This document shows positions 16,361 through 24,834 of a stretch of 38,959 nt of DNA, in pieces. Numbering within the stretch: position 1 is the stretch's first letter; every line of letters begins with the position of its first letter. The notes beneath the pieces are model-generated. The model was not told where the DNA came from. It did no database searches and saw nothing but the letters and a program-made list of their open reading frames with translations. The translations under genes and the position numbers were made by a program. The stretch is from the NCBI GenBank assembly GCA_007118655.1, contig SKRE01000168.1:1-38959 (forward strand), given 5' to 3'. This DNA comes from Clostridiales bacterium (GTDB lineage Bacteria; Bacillota; Clostridia; Peptostreptococcales; T1SED10-28).

Positions 16361-18058
16361 ATGACGAATGCAACCGGGATTACGGTAAAAGAGTTAATGG
16401 ATATGGAGTTCATGAAAGATGCTGAAATTTTAGCCGGCGACCAAGGGGTAACGCGGGTCATTCACAAGGTGAATGTAATGGAAGTTCCGGATATTGTGGA
16501 TTGGGTTGAAAAAGGGGAACTGGTATTAACCACGGCTTATGCGATCAAAGACGATCTGGACAAGCTCCATAAGCTTGTCATTGATCTGGATAACAAAGGG
16601 GTTGCAGGTCTGGGAATTAAAACCCATCGGTACATTAAAGAAGTCCCCCGGTATATTATTGATGAGGCAAATCGAAAAGGATTCCCAATTATCAAACTTC
16701 CCTATGAACTATCCCATTCCACGGTGATCGCAAACGCTTTGGCACAAATCATTAACCGACAGACCGATTTATTAAAACGAATTGACAAGGTGCAAAACCG
16801 TTTATTAAACACCATGCTTCATGGCGGCGGATTGGAATCCATCGGTCAGGTTATTTGTGACAGTTTGGAAAAATCGACCCTGGCCATAAGAGAATATGTT
16901 TTTGAAGAAAACATCATATTTTCCAGTGAATCCAAAAAAGAGGCAATAAAAGAAATTTTAAAAAAAGACCGGGAAAGCGGAAGGGAATATGCCCTGGATA
17001 TGGAAAATGATTTCAAACATTTTGAAACCCGGGACGAAATTAACGGAGAGATGGTCAAGCGCTATATCATCCCTATCTGTACCCAGGACCGGAATTTCGG
17101 AGCCATTTACATTTGGGACAGCAACAATCGATTGACAAGTCTGGAGCTGCGAATGATTAAATCCGCCAGTTCCATTATTGCGCTGGAAATCCTTCGGAAA
17201 CTGTCCATGTTCGAAATTGAGAGTAAATATAAAATCGAATTTTTTGATGACCTGTTTTCGAAAAACCCGTTAAAACGGAATCGTGCGTTGGATAAGTCCG
17301 CTTTTTTTGATTTTGATAAGAGACTTTCTTATTCCGCTGTGGTCATATCTATCGGAGCCGACAGCACCATGGATAAGCAAAAAAGTATACAAACACAATT
17401 GTTACACAAAGTTAATGTTCGGGTATTAGGCTTAATCCAGCGGGTCCTGCAGCAGCAGAAAAGAAATATGATTTGCGGGAATAAAAGCGATGAAATCATC
17501 ATTCTCTACGGTTCTGCAGTTGAAGGGGAAAGCAAATTGTTTAAAAAAGAAATCCTCTCATTCTGCAAAGAAATTCGACATTGTGCGGAATTAGAAGCGA
17601 TTGATAAAGTAGAGATCGGCATCGGAAGGAATTATAAGGATTCCGGTGAATTATGGAAAAGTTACCGGGAAGCAAAAAGAGCCATTCGAAGTATTGCTAT
17701 GGACGAAGAACGCAATGTCATGCACTATTCAGATTTAGGGATCTATAAACTGTTAACCTATGAAGAATTAAAACCGGAAATAAACGAGTTCTATAAAGAA
17801 ATACTCCGCCCTTTGGTAGAATATGATAAAGAGAAGAATACAGAACTGGTATTAACCCTTAAAAGCTATTTTCTCTACGGAGGGAATTCCATGAGAATAT
17901 CCAAGGAAATGTTTACCCATTACAATACAATTGTTTACCGGATTCAGCGGATACAAGAAATTACAAATGCTGACTTAGAAGATCATAACGATCGACTGAA
18001 TTTAGAGATCGCCCTAAAAATATATGATATTATTGATGAAACTGAGGATTCTTTCTGA
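16361..18058 (+). CDS. PucR-family transcriptional regulator
   Basis: A 565-aa protein with the N-terminal PucR ligand domain (about 1-125; TVKELMDMEFMKDAEILAGDQG and DIVDWVEKGELVLTTAYA), a middle GAF-like region, and the C-terminal PucR/CdaR helix-turn-helix (about 500-560; TLKSYFLYGGNSMRISKEMFTHYNTIVYRIQRI). PucR of Bacillus controls purine catabolism; relatives control other ring-degrading pathways and respond to a pathway intermediate. Its place in the middle of the island makes it the obvious local regulator. Candidate sites are the inverted repeats at 16291-16322 and 22058-22075, but they do not share sequence, so this remains open. Confidence 0.93.
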   Translation: MTNATGITVKELMDMEFMKDAEILAGDQGVTRVIHKVNVMEVPDIVDWVEKGELVLTTAYAIKDDLDKLHKLVIDLDNKGVAGLGIKTHRYIKEVPRYIIDEANRKGFPIIKLPYELSHSTVIANALAQIINRQTDLLKRIDKVQNRLLNTMLHGGGLESIGQVICDSLEKSTLAIREYVFEENIIFSSESKKEAIKEILKKDRESGREYALDMENDFKHFETRDEINGEMVKRYIIPICTQDRNFGAIYIWDSNNRLTSLELRMIKSASSIIALEILRKLSMFEIESKYKIEFFDDLFSKNPLKRNRALDKSAFFDFDKRLSYSAVVISIGADSTMDKQKSIQTQLLHKVNVRVLGLIQRVLQQQKRNMICGNKSDEIIILYGSAVEGESKLFKKEILSFCKEIRHCAELEAIDKVEIGIGRNYKDSGELWKSYREAKRAIRSIAMDEERNVMHYSDLGIYKLLTYEELKPEINEFYKEILRPLVEYDKEKNTELVLTLKSYFLYGGNSMRISKEMFTHYNTIVYRIQRIQEITNADLEDHNDRLNLEIALKIYDIIDETEDSF

Positions 18059-18169
18059 ATTTTCATTGGGTTTAGGAACAGTTCACAAATCGTTGTTTTG
18101 GATTTTATTCAGTCTCACCAAAGATTCTATGGTCTAAATGAGGTATTATTAATATAGAAGGTTGATAAT

Positions 18170-19027
18170 ATGAAAATCAAATTAATGGATGAAAAACTCT
18201 ATAAATATTTAATTAATGAAAAAGAGGAATCCTGCCGAGTGCATTCCGTTTTTATCCATGCCTGCAATCTGTTTACGTCCCGAGGGCTATGGCTGACCTT
18301 GGTTTCCGAAAATCGATGGCTGCCCCCGAATGGTGTGAAATTGAATCACAACAAGGATCTTAGAGAGTGTTTCCCCCAAGGAGAGCACATTCGGTTTTCC
18401 ATAATAGACCAAAAGATAAAGCTGCTGGATCTGAAGTTGTCTACCAGTAATAAAAAGAAAAAAGAAACCCGGGAAAACAAACGGGTAAAGCTGGAATACA
18501 TGAAAACCTATCTTGCGTTGGAAGGCAAGGGGGAGGCTGTTGGAAAAGCTGTGCTGCCCGGGAATATTCAAGCATCCTTTCGATGCCTGGAGAGGGCTTT
18601 GGAAGAAAACAGCTTGGGCAAAATACAAACCGCAGCTCGAGGTCTGATCGGATTCGGAAGCGGACTGACCCCCTCGATGGATGACTATTTGACAGGAAGA
18701 ATCCTGATGTGGAAAGCTTGGATGATGCATTGCTCTGCTCCTATGGAGGAGGATTATTCCAAGGTGATTGAAGAAGCGGCCCGGGGAAGGACCACAATCC
18801 CCAGTGAATGGATGATCCGCTTTGCCGGGGAAGGCCGCTGCTCCGAAGAAATTCTTCATTTTTTACATACGTTTTTCAGGAAATCTACCGGCGCTGCATT
18901 TGATGAGGCCTTTAGGGAAGTGCTGAAAATCGGCAGTACTTCCGGGGAAGATCTGATATACGGCATGTGCAGTGAAGGCTCGCGGTTACTAAAGAGATAT
19001 GAAGGAGGAAGCAGTGAATGGGATTAA
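18170..19027 (+). CDS. allH: AllH-like subunit of a carbamoyltransferase (DUF2877)
   Basis: A 285-aa DUF2877 protein. The family block GLIGFGSGLTPSMDDYLTGRIL (about 160-182) and the later GRTTIPSEWMI, GSTSGEDLIYG are clear. In E. coli the DUF2877 protein (YlbF, AllH) forms, with FdrA (AllF) and YlbE (AllG), the oxamate carbamoyltransferase that converts oxalurate plus phosphate to oxamate plus carbamoyl phosphate. Here the gene overlaps fdrA by 10 nt, so the subunits are probably translationally coupled. Start ATG 18170 has a weak GAAGG site. The 18059-18169 gap before it shows no terminator, only an AT-rich possible promoter. Confidence 0.88.
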   Translation: MKIKLMDEKLYKYLINEKEESCRVHSVFIHACNLFTSRGLWLTLVSENRWLPPNGVKLNHNKDLRECFPQGEHIRFSIIDQKIKLLDLKLSTSNKKKKETRENKRVKLEYMKTYLALEGKGEAVGKAVLPGNIQASFRCLERALEENSLGKIQTAARGLIGFGSGLTPSMDDYLTGRILMWKAWMMHCSAPMEEDYSKVIEEAARGRTTIPSEWMIRFAGEGRCSEEILHFLHTFFRKSTGAAFDEAFREVLKIGSTSGEDLIYGMCSEGSRLLKRYEGGSSEWD

Positions 19028-20574
19028 AATCGTACATTAAAAAAAATGCCTACTATGATTCCGTAGTATTGATGCAGGTGACAAAGGAATTGAAAAAGTC
19101 CGAAGACATCAAGGAAGTTATTGTGGGGATGGGAACCCCCTTGAATAAGGAACTTGCAGAGAATTTAGGATTATTGACTGAAGATGTGAAAGCGACCACT
19201 CAAAATGATTTCTTCGTCAGTCTTGAGGGCGAAGACACCGTAGATATGGATCAAGTATTAACCAGAATTACCGCGTTGTTAAATAAGAAAAAAACCTCGG
19301 GGGATCAAGACTATCGTCCCGCAACCTTAAAATCAGCATTGAAAGTAATGCCCGAGGCGAATCTTGCATTGTTTTCCATTCCGGGAGAGTATGCCTATGA
19401 CGAAGTAAAAAAAGCCCTGGATGAAGGGCTCCATGTCATGCTTTTTAGTGACAACGTAACGATGGATGAAGAAAAGAAACTGAAAGATTATGCGAAGGAA
19501 AAAGGATTACTAATGATGGGTCCCGACTGCGGAACCGCTATTATCAATCATACCCCTTTGGCTTTTGCAAATGTCATAAAACCGGGAAATATCGGGATTG
19601 TGGGAGCTTCGGGAACCGGAACCCAGGAAGTATCGGTTTTGATTGACAAATTCGGCGGCGGAATTTCTCAAGTAATCGGCACGGGCGGAAGAGACCTTAA
19701 AGAACCGATCGGCGGAACCATGATGCTGATGGGCATAGATGCGTTGGAGGACGACGAGAAAACCGAAGTAATTGTGTTAATCTCCAAGCCTCCCCACGAG
19801 TCCATAGCAAAGAAGATTTTGGAACGGGTCAAAAAATGCAAAAAAACCGTAGTGGTGGATTTCATCGGAGGAGACACTAAAATGATTGAATCCTATGGTG
19901 CCCACCCCTGCATAAGCTTAGAAGATGCAGCGCAAAAGGCCGTTGCGGTAGCCAAGGGTGATACGCCGAAAGACTTTACGGGATTTACTATGGATGAAGG
20001 CGCCGTTGATGAAATGGTTGAAAAGGAAGTTCAACAGTACAGCAGCAACCAAAAATACCTACGGGGTTTATATACGGGAGGAACCTTAGCCGACGAGGCC
20101 ATGATGATATTAAGCGAAAGCATGGAAGCTCTGTATTCCAACAAACCGAAATCCCCGGAGTTTAAACTGGCGGATGTGTTTAAAAGCAGGGAAAACACCG
20201 TGGTTGATTTGGGAGAAGACGAATTTACTGTGGGAAAGCCCCACCCGATGATCGATCCCTCGGCTCGAGGGGAACGGATGAAACAGGAGGGCAGGGATGA
20301 AAATGTGGCTCTAGTGCTGATGGACATGGTGCTGGGATATGGTTCTCATCAAGATCCTGCGGGAGAAATGATTGAATCCATTAAAGAAGCGAAAGCGACC
20401 ATGGCTTCCAATGGAGGGCACCTAACTGTGGTGGCCTCGGTATGCGGCACAGAAGGGGATCCTCAGGATCTTGAAGCTACAGAACAAAAGCTAAAGGACA
20501 TAGGAGTTATACTGATGCCGTCAAATGCACAAGCGGTAAAGTTTGTTGATAAAATCATGAAGCGAATTTCCTAA
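19018..20574 (+). CDS. fdrA: FdrA/AllF, acyl-CoA-synthetase-like carbamoyltransferase subunit
   Basis: A 518-aa FdrA protein, related to the succinyl-CoA synthetase fold. A CoA-binding-like domain leads to NIGIVGASGTGTQEVSVLI and GGRDLKEPIGGTMMLMGI (about 192-245), and a second ligase-type domain includes GLYTGGTLADEAMMIL and VDLGEDEFTVGKPHPMIDPS. FdrA is the AllF subunit of the oxamate carbamoyltransferase complex. The protein ends with a short C-terminus at MKRIS; the ~55-residue segment I expect at this junction in relatives is encoded separately by the next small gene. RBS GAAGGAGGA lies inside the end of allH. Confidence 0.92.
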   Translation: MGLKSYIKKNAYYDSVVLMQVTKELKKSEDIKEVIVGMGTPLNKELAENLGLLTEDVKATTQNDFFVSLEGEDTVDMDQVLTRITALLNKKKTSGDQDYRPATLKSALKVMPEANLALFSIPGEYAYDEVKKALDEGLHVMLFSDNVTMDEEKKLKDYAKEKGLLMMGPDCGTAIINHTPLAFANVIKPGNIGIVGASGTGTQEVSVLIDKFGGGISQVIGTGGRDLKEPIGGTMMLMGIDALEDDEKTEVIVLISKPPHESIAKKILERVKKCKKTVVVDFIGGDTKMIESYGAHPCISLEDAAQKAVAVAKGDTPKDFTGFTMDEGAVDEMVEKEVQQYSSNQKYLRGLYTGGTLADEAMMILSESMEALYSNKPKSPEFKLADVFKSRENTVVDLGEDEFTVGKPHPMIDPSARGERMKQEGRDENVALVLMDMVLGYGSHQDPAGEMIESIKEAKATMASNGGHLTVVASVCGTEGDPQDLEATEQKLKDIGVILMPSNAQAVKFVDKIMKRIS

Positions 20575-20585
20575 GGAGGATGAAT

Positions 20586-20756
20586 ATGTCTAAGATCAAT
20601 GAATTGTTTGACAGTGAACTGCGGGTTATAAATTTAGGGTTGGAATCCTTCTCGGAAGAATTAAAACTGCAAAAAAAAGAGGTTGTTCATGTGGAATGGC
20701 GGCCGGTTGCAGGGGGCAATAAAAAACTGAGAAATATTTTAAACCAACTGGGATAG
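20586..20756 (+). CDS. 56-aa protein between fdrA and allG, probable detached FdrA/AllG domain
   Basis: Not in the ORF track because of its length. ATG 20586 follows fdrA by 11 nt and has a good AAGGAGGA site. It begins MSKINELFDSELRVINLGLE and contains VVHVEWRPVAGGNKKL before stopping at 20756, 36 nt before allG. From memory, a segment of this pattern (VINxGLExFxxxLxxQxVxVxxVxWRPPAGG) occurs fused to FdrA- or DUF1116-type proteins; I could not check this. Conserved-looking blocks, its own RBS and its position argue that it is a real subunit or linker of the carbamoyltransferase and not a frameshifted piece. Confidence 0.85.
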   Translation: MSKINELFDSELRVINLGLESFSEELKLQKKEVVHVEWRPVAGGNKKLRNILNQLG

Positions 20757-20792
20757 AGTAACGCTGAAAACTACAAGAATGGAGGGAGTCAT

Positions 20793-22046
20793 TTGCTAAA
20801 AGAAAAAATAGAACAAGCCAATCAAGAGGCAATGGAGAAATTGTTAAAAGCACAGCCAACCCTGGTCGGTTTAGGGACTGCTGGAAAAGACATTCCGGAT
20901 ATGAATAAAAAAACAATTCTCCATGCAGGTCCCCCGGTGAAGTGGGAAAAGATGAGCGGCCCCCTAAAAGGAGCAATCATTGGAGGACTGATTTATGAAG
21001 GCCTTGCAGAAAATGCAGAGGAAGCAGTGAAATTAGCGGAGTCCGGAGAGATTACCTTTGATTCATGTCATCATCACAGCGCCGTAGGTCCTATGGCAGG
21101 CGTCGTGACCGCGTCCATGCCTGTATGGATTGTGGAGAATACCGCCTTCGGCAATAAAGCTTACTGCACATTGAACGAAGGATTAGGAAAGGTGCTGCGC
21201 TACGGTGCTTACAGCGATGAAGTAATCGATCGTCTGAATTGGATTGAAAAAACACTAGCCCCAGTATTGGAAGAAACTATAGCACTTTCTGGGCCGATCG
21301 ATCTGCAGACCATGATAGCTCAAGTGATTCAAATGGGAGACGAAGGACATAATCGGAATAAGGCGGGAACCTCCTTGTTGATTCGGGAACTGGCCCCCTT
21401 CCTGGTGCAAACATCCTTTGATAATCAAGAGAAAAGCGATGTGTTAAGATTTATTCATGGGAATGACCATTTTTTCCTAAATCTGACCATGCCCGCATTT
21501 AAATCTTCCTTGGATCCCTTAGAAGGTATTCCATACTCTACCTTAGTCTATACCATGGCTCGAAACGGTACGGAATTCGGTATTCGCATTGCGGGTCTTG
21601 GGAACCGGTGGTTTACTGCCCCGGCGGAAGTTATTGACGGTCTGTTCTTTCCCGGCTATACAAAAGAAGACGCCAACCCGGATATCGGAGACAGCGTGAT
21701 CTGCGAAACCGCAGGCGCCGGAGGCTTTGCTATGGCAGCAGCCATTCCCATTGTACAGTTCGTTGGAGGAACCCCTCAGGATGCAATGAACTTTACCAAG
21801 AGCATGTATGAAATCACCCAAGGGGAAAATACCAGTTTTAAAGTTCCGGTGTTGGATTTCAAGGGAACCCCTACGGGCATTGATATTCGAAAAGTTGTTG
21901 AAACAGGCATTTTGCCGATCATCAATACGGGAATTGCTCACAAGGACGCTGGGGTAGGCCAGGTAGGAGCAGGACTCGTGCGGCCGCCGATGAAATGTTT
22001 TGAAGAGGCCTTGGAAGCTTTTGCAGAAAGCGTTGGAATATCATAA
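20793..22046 (+). CDS. allG: AllG (DUF1116) carbamoyltransferase subunit
   Basis: A 417-aa DUF1116 protein, the YlbE/AllG type. Recognisable blocks are PTLVGLGTAGKDIPDMN, the histidine-rich FDSCHHHSAVGPMAGVVTASMPV (about 88-110), MGDEGHNRNKAGTSLL and ARNGTEFGIRIAGLG. The C-terminus GIAHKDAGVGQVGAGLVRPP is also typical. With AllF and AllH it would form the complex that phosphorolyses a ureido acid to carbamoyl phosphate. Start is TTG with GGAGGGAG 5 nt upstream; DUF1116 proteins usually start close to this point. A promoter directly follows the stop codon, so the carbamoyltransferase unit probably ends here. Confidence 0.92.
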   Translation: MLKEKIEQANQEAMEKLLKAQPTLVGLGTAGKDIPDMNKKTILHAGPPVKWEKMSGPLKGAIIGGLIYEGLAENAEEAVKLAESGEITFDSCHHHSAVGPMAGVVTASMPVWIVENTAFGNKAYCTLNEGLGKVLRYGAYSDEVIDRLNWIEKTLAPVLEETIALSGPIDLQTMIAQVIQMGDEGHNRNKAGTSLLIRELAPFLVQTSFDNQEKSDVLRFIHGNDHFFLNLTMPAFKSSLDPLEGIPYSTLVYTMARNGTEFGIRIAGLGNRWFTAPAEVIDGLFFPGYTKEDANPDIGDSVICETAGAGGFAMAAAIPIVQFVGGTPQDAMNFTKSMYEITQGENTSFKVPVLDFKGTPTGIDIRKVVETGILPIINTGIAHKDAGVGQVGAGLVRPPMKCFEEALEAFAESVGIS

Positions 22047-22050
22047 ATTG

Positions 22051-22079
22051 TTTACACTATACCCTTGCGGGTATATAAT
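22051..22079 (+). promoter_or_regulatory. promoter with operator-like inverted repeat before the cyclase gene
   Basis: TTTACA (22051-22056), 17 nt, TATAAT (22074-22079). The spacer holds a perfect 7-bp inverted repeat, TATACCC (22058-22064) TTGC GGGTATA (22069-22075), which overlaps the -10 box. A protein bound there would block RNA polymerase, so this is a good repressor-site candidate. Confidence 0.65.
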
Positions 22080-22105
22080 ATAAAAATCTCAAGGAGGAAT
22101 TACAC

Positions 22106-22906
22106 ATGAATATTTTAGATCTATGGAAAAACGTAAAAGCTTATGACTTAACTCAAAACGTCGGTGTTCAAACACCGCCATGGCCAACCTATGAGCCATT
22201 ACAAGTAAAGTTTTTTAAACGGTTATCACCCAACGGTGCCAACGGACAGTTAATTACTACGTCCAACCATGTGGGTACCCACTTAGACGGACCGCTTCAC
22301 TTTGATACAGCAGGAGCAGACATTTCTTCATTATCAATGGACAAGTTAATGGGTCCTGCAGCCATCGTTGACCTTTCTGATATCTCGGAAGACTACGGTA
22401 TTTACACTCCTCAGGATATTATGGATCGGGTAGAAGTGAAAAAAGGAGATATTCTGATTATCAATACCGGTTACCATAAATATGGTTGGGATCAACCGGA
22501 AGCTGACGAACGACGATATATGCTGCGACATCCCGGACCGTCTATGGATTTTGTAGACTGGGTAAAAGAAATGGAAATCAAGTGGATCGGCGTTGACTGC
22601 GGATCTGCAGACCATCCTTTCAATACGAAGATCCGTGACTGGGAACCAGGAGAAGCAAAACTTGCGGATGAGTACCTGAAAGAAAAATACGGCAAAGGCC
22701 TGGAAGAAATTTATAGCTGGCCGGATACTTACCAAGCCATGCATGTTCATGTATTCCCGAAACCACATGTTATCATTCATGCAGAAAATCTTGGCGGAGA
22801 GCTTAACAAAATCTTAAACAGAAGAATGATTGTCGGTTGCTTCCCATGGAAGTTTGTCGGTGGAGAATCAGCTATGGCAAGAATCGTAGCATTTGACGCA
22901 GAATAA
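22106..22906 (+). CDS. cyclase-family metal-dependent hydrolase (kynurenine formamidase / isatin hydrolase type)
   Basis: A 266-aa PF04199-type protein. The metal-binding motif HxGTHxDxPxH is complete: H55-V-G-T-H59-L-D61-G-P-L-H65. A second conserved region is IKWIGVDCGSADHPFN (about 152-167), and H's in YQAMHVHVFPKPHVIIHAENLGG may serve the active site. Family members hydrolyse amide bonds, including the ring amide of isatin and the formamide of N-formylkynurenine. Genomic context points to opening of a cyclic ureide or imide that feeds the carbamoyltransferase. No tryptophan-catabolism genes are present, so kynurenine formamidase is unlikely. It has its own promoter and a strong RBS (AAGGAGGA). 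Confidence 0.9.
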   Translation: MNILDLWKNVKAYDLTQNVGVQTPPWPTYEPLQVKFFKRLSPNGANGQLITTSNHVGTHLDGPLHFDTAGADISSLSMDKLMGPAAIVDLSDISEDYGIYTPQDIMDRVEVKKGDILIINTGYHKYGWDQPEADERRYMLRHPGPSMDFVDWVKEMEIKWIGVDCGSADHPFNTKIRDWEPGEAKLADEYLKEKYGKGLEEIYSWPDTYQAMHVHVFPKPHVIIHAENLGGELNKILNRRMIVGCFPWKFVGGESAMARIVAFDAE

Positions 22907-22938
22907 AAAGCCGGATCATTTAGAATAAAGTTGATAAT

Positions 22939-22961
22939 GCCCGCCTAAATTCTAGGCGGGC
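22939..22961 (+). terminator. hairpin after the cyclase gene
   Basis: GCCCGCCTA (22939-22947), loop AATTC, TAGGCGGGC (22953-22961): a perfect GC-rich 9-bp stem followed by AAATTTC. It is a strong stem with a weak T tract. Confidence 0.7.
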
Positions 22962-23056
22962 AAATTTCTATCCGAAAAAATTGCTGTTCGACTCTAGAGA
23001 TTGTTTGATCCGTAGGTACAGTATGACTAATACAGATGAAAACGAGGAGTGGTTAA

Positions 23057-24244
23057 ATGGAGTTTGCATTGGAGAATGTAAAAGTATTGGACTTAACCAG
23101 AGTATTGGCGGGACCCTACGCAACCATGATTTTAGGAGATTTGGGAGCGGATATTATAAAGGTGGAAATGCCTGGAACCGGCGATGATGCCAGGTCTTTC
23201 GGACCCTATGTCAATGAAGAAAGCGCTTACTTTATGAGTCTGAATCGAAATAAGCGAAGCATTACCTTAAACCTGAAGGAAGAAGAAGGCAAAACAATTC
23301 TTCGGGATATGATCAAAAAAGTGGATGTAGTAGTGGAAAACTTTCGACCGGGCACAATGGAGAAATTAGGTTTAGGCTATGAAGACTTAAAAAAAATAAA
23401 TCCTAAGATTGTGTATGCCGCTGCCTCGGGTTTCGGCCACACCGGCCCCTACAGCAAAAGAGCAGCCTATGATGCGGTTGTCCAGGCTATGGGGGGAATC
23501 ATGAGCATTACCGGTCAGGAAAACGGCAAGCCTACCCGGGTGGGAACTTCGGTTGGGGATATTAACGCCGGAATGTTTACGGCAATCGGTATACTTACAG
23601 CACTGTATCGAGTGAAAGAAACCGGTAAAGGACAAAAAGTTGACGTTGCCATGTTGGATTCTCAAGTAGCGATTTTAGAAAATGCCGTTGCTCGATATGT
23701 GGTAACGGGAGAAGTTCCCGGGCCTCAAGGAAATCGTCATCCCGCCATCGTTCCCTTCGAAACCTTCGAAACCCTGGGTGGAGAAATTATGATCGCCGCG
23801 GGAAACGATGCCCTGTGGGCAAAACTCTGTACCGCCATGGAGCTTAGGGAATTAATTGATGATCCGAAGTTTCGTACGAATCCTTTGAGAAATACAAACT
23901 ATAATACATTGAAGCCGATTCTGGAGGCAACAACCTTGAAAAAGTCAACGGAAGAATGGCAGGAGATTTTGGATCAGGCAGGGGTACCCAACGGTCCGAT
24001 CAATACTATTGATAAAGTCATTGAAGACCCTCAAGTGAAAGCGCGAGAAATGATTCTGGAGATGGACCACCCCACTGCCGGGAAGCTGAAAGTACCGGGA
24101 ATCCCAGTTAAACTTAGTGATACTCCGGGGAAAATCCGATGTGCAGCTCCCACCTTAGGACAACATACGGAGGAGATTTTAAAAGAATACCTAGGTTATA
24201 ACGATGATGAAATCGAGAACCTGCGTAAGACGAAAGTTCTTTAG
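23057..24244 (+). CDS. CaiB/BaiF-type (class III) CoA transferase
   Basis: A 395-aa class III CoA transferase. The N-terminus VLDLTRVLAGPYATMILGDLGADIIKVE, NRNKRSITLNLK and VVVENFRPGTMEKLG are characteristic, and the catalytic aspartate is D168 in GTSVGDINAG. The class includes formyl-CoA:oxalate, succinyl-CoA:carboxylate and carnitine CoA transferases; the acid used here is unknown. Inferred role: CoA activation of the carboxylic acid left after the ring is opened and decarbamoylated (for example malonate or oxalate). The track ORF at 22981 overlapping the start is a shadow. It lies between two terminators with RBS AACGAGGAG, so it is probably transcribed alone or by read-through. Confidence 0.9.
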   Translation: MEFALENVKVLDLTRVLAGPYATMILGDLGADIIKVEMPGTGDDARSFGPYVNEESAYFMSLNRNKRSITLNLKEEEGKTILRDMIKKVDVVVENFRPGTMEKLGLGYEDLKKINPKIVYAAASGFGHTGPYSKRAAYDAVVQAMGGIMSITGQENGKPTRVGTSVGDINAGMFTAIGILTALYRVKETGKGQKVDVAMLDSQVAILENAVARYVVTGEVPGPQGNRHPAIVPFETFETLGGEIMIAAGNDALWAKLCTAMELRELIDDPKFRTNPLRNTNYNTLKPILEATTLKKSTEEWQEILDQAGVPNGPINTIDKVIEDPQVKAREMILEMDHPTAGKLKVPGIPVKLSDTPGKIRCAAPTLGQHTEEILKEYLGYNDDEIENLRKTKVL

Positions 24245-24268
24245 AAATAAAATAAGCTTAAGAAGAGA

Positions 24269-24303
24269 ATCGTCCCGGTCAGCAGAACTTGGACGATTTT
24301 TTT
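24269..24303 (+). terminator. terminator after the CoA transferase
   Basis: AATCGTCC (24269-24276) pairs with GGACGATT (24291-24298), followed by a T run. Confidence 0.8.
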
Positions 24304-24357
24304 AAAAAATTCTTAGAGTCTGTCCTTGAGAAAAAAAGAAGAAATGAGGCGGCATAA

Positions 24358-24603
24358 ATGTTTTGTAAATGTTTTAGTCCCGGAAAAAAGAAAAAAATAA
24401 CGAAAAAAATTCTATTGCATTTGGAGGGAAAAGCGATTGATATTGGGGAAGTTACCGTGGAAATCTGCGGAAGTTCACATTGCAGGGAGGGTTATATCAG
24501 CCCGGAGCGATGGAATGAAATTTACGAGACTGTAAAAAAAGAAGAGATTTATTTAAGTGAAGCGGCCTTAAGCCGTATCCTGTTTTCAAATTTTAGAGAT
24601 TGA
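24358..24603 (+). CDS. unknown 81-aa protein
   Basis: I do not recognise this protein. It is small and basic at the N-terminus (MFCKCFSPGKKKKITKK) and has four cysteines, C3 and C5 in the start and C37 and C43 in EICGSSHCREGY, which could bind a metal. No membrane segment or signal peptide is seen, and the middle and C-terminus look amphipathic. A GAGGCGG site lies 8 nt before the ATG. It is a lone gene between the CoA-transferase terminator and the promoter region of hydroxylase operon 2. A role in metal or cofactor handling for the hydroxylases is only a guess from position. Confidence 0.6.
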   Translation: MFCKCFSPGKKKKITKKILLHLEGKAIDIGEVTVEICGSSHCREGYISPERWNEIYETVKKEEIYLSEAALSRILFSNFRD

Positions 24604-24650
24604 GAGCTGCCAAGAAAATCCTGAAAAGTTTACAAGAAAAAGAGGGAAGA

Positions 24651-24716
24651 TTGACATAATTTTGTAAACTAGTCATAAGAGATTTTTTGTAAAATAATGA
24701 TAAAATATATACATTA
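24651..24716 (+). promoter_or_regulatory. candidate promoters of molybdenum hydroxylase operon 2
   Basis: TTGACA (24651-24656) has CATAAG 17 nt away; a second pair is TTGTAA (24687-24692) and TAAAAT (24711-24716) with 18-nt spacing. The 24604-24834 gap contains no gene I can see, and the hydroxylase operon starts 120-180 nt downstream, leaving a leader long enough for control. Confidence 0.4.
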
Positions 24717-24834
24717 GGAGTATTCAGAAAATTCTAAGGAATATTGCGTAAAATTATTATATAAATCGAATGAAAGGCCCCTGAAAAGTGTCGTCGGGAA
24801 GTTTAATTTAACTGAACGTATAAGGAGGTTGGCT

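Noticed and set aside
18287-18859. 190-aa minus-strand ORF opposite allH
   Set aside because: Long, but antisense to a recognised DUF2877 gene, with no start signal and no family features.
22106-22906. Kynurenine formamidase of tryptophan breakdown
   Set aside because: The family fits, but no tryptophan dioxygenase or kynureninase is nearby; the context is nucleobase/ureide breakdown.
22981-23187. 68-aa ORF overlapping the CoA transferase start
   Set aside because: Shadow frame; the CaiB frame has the family N-terminus and the ribosome binding site.
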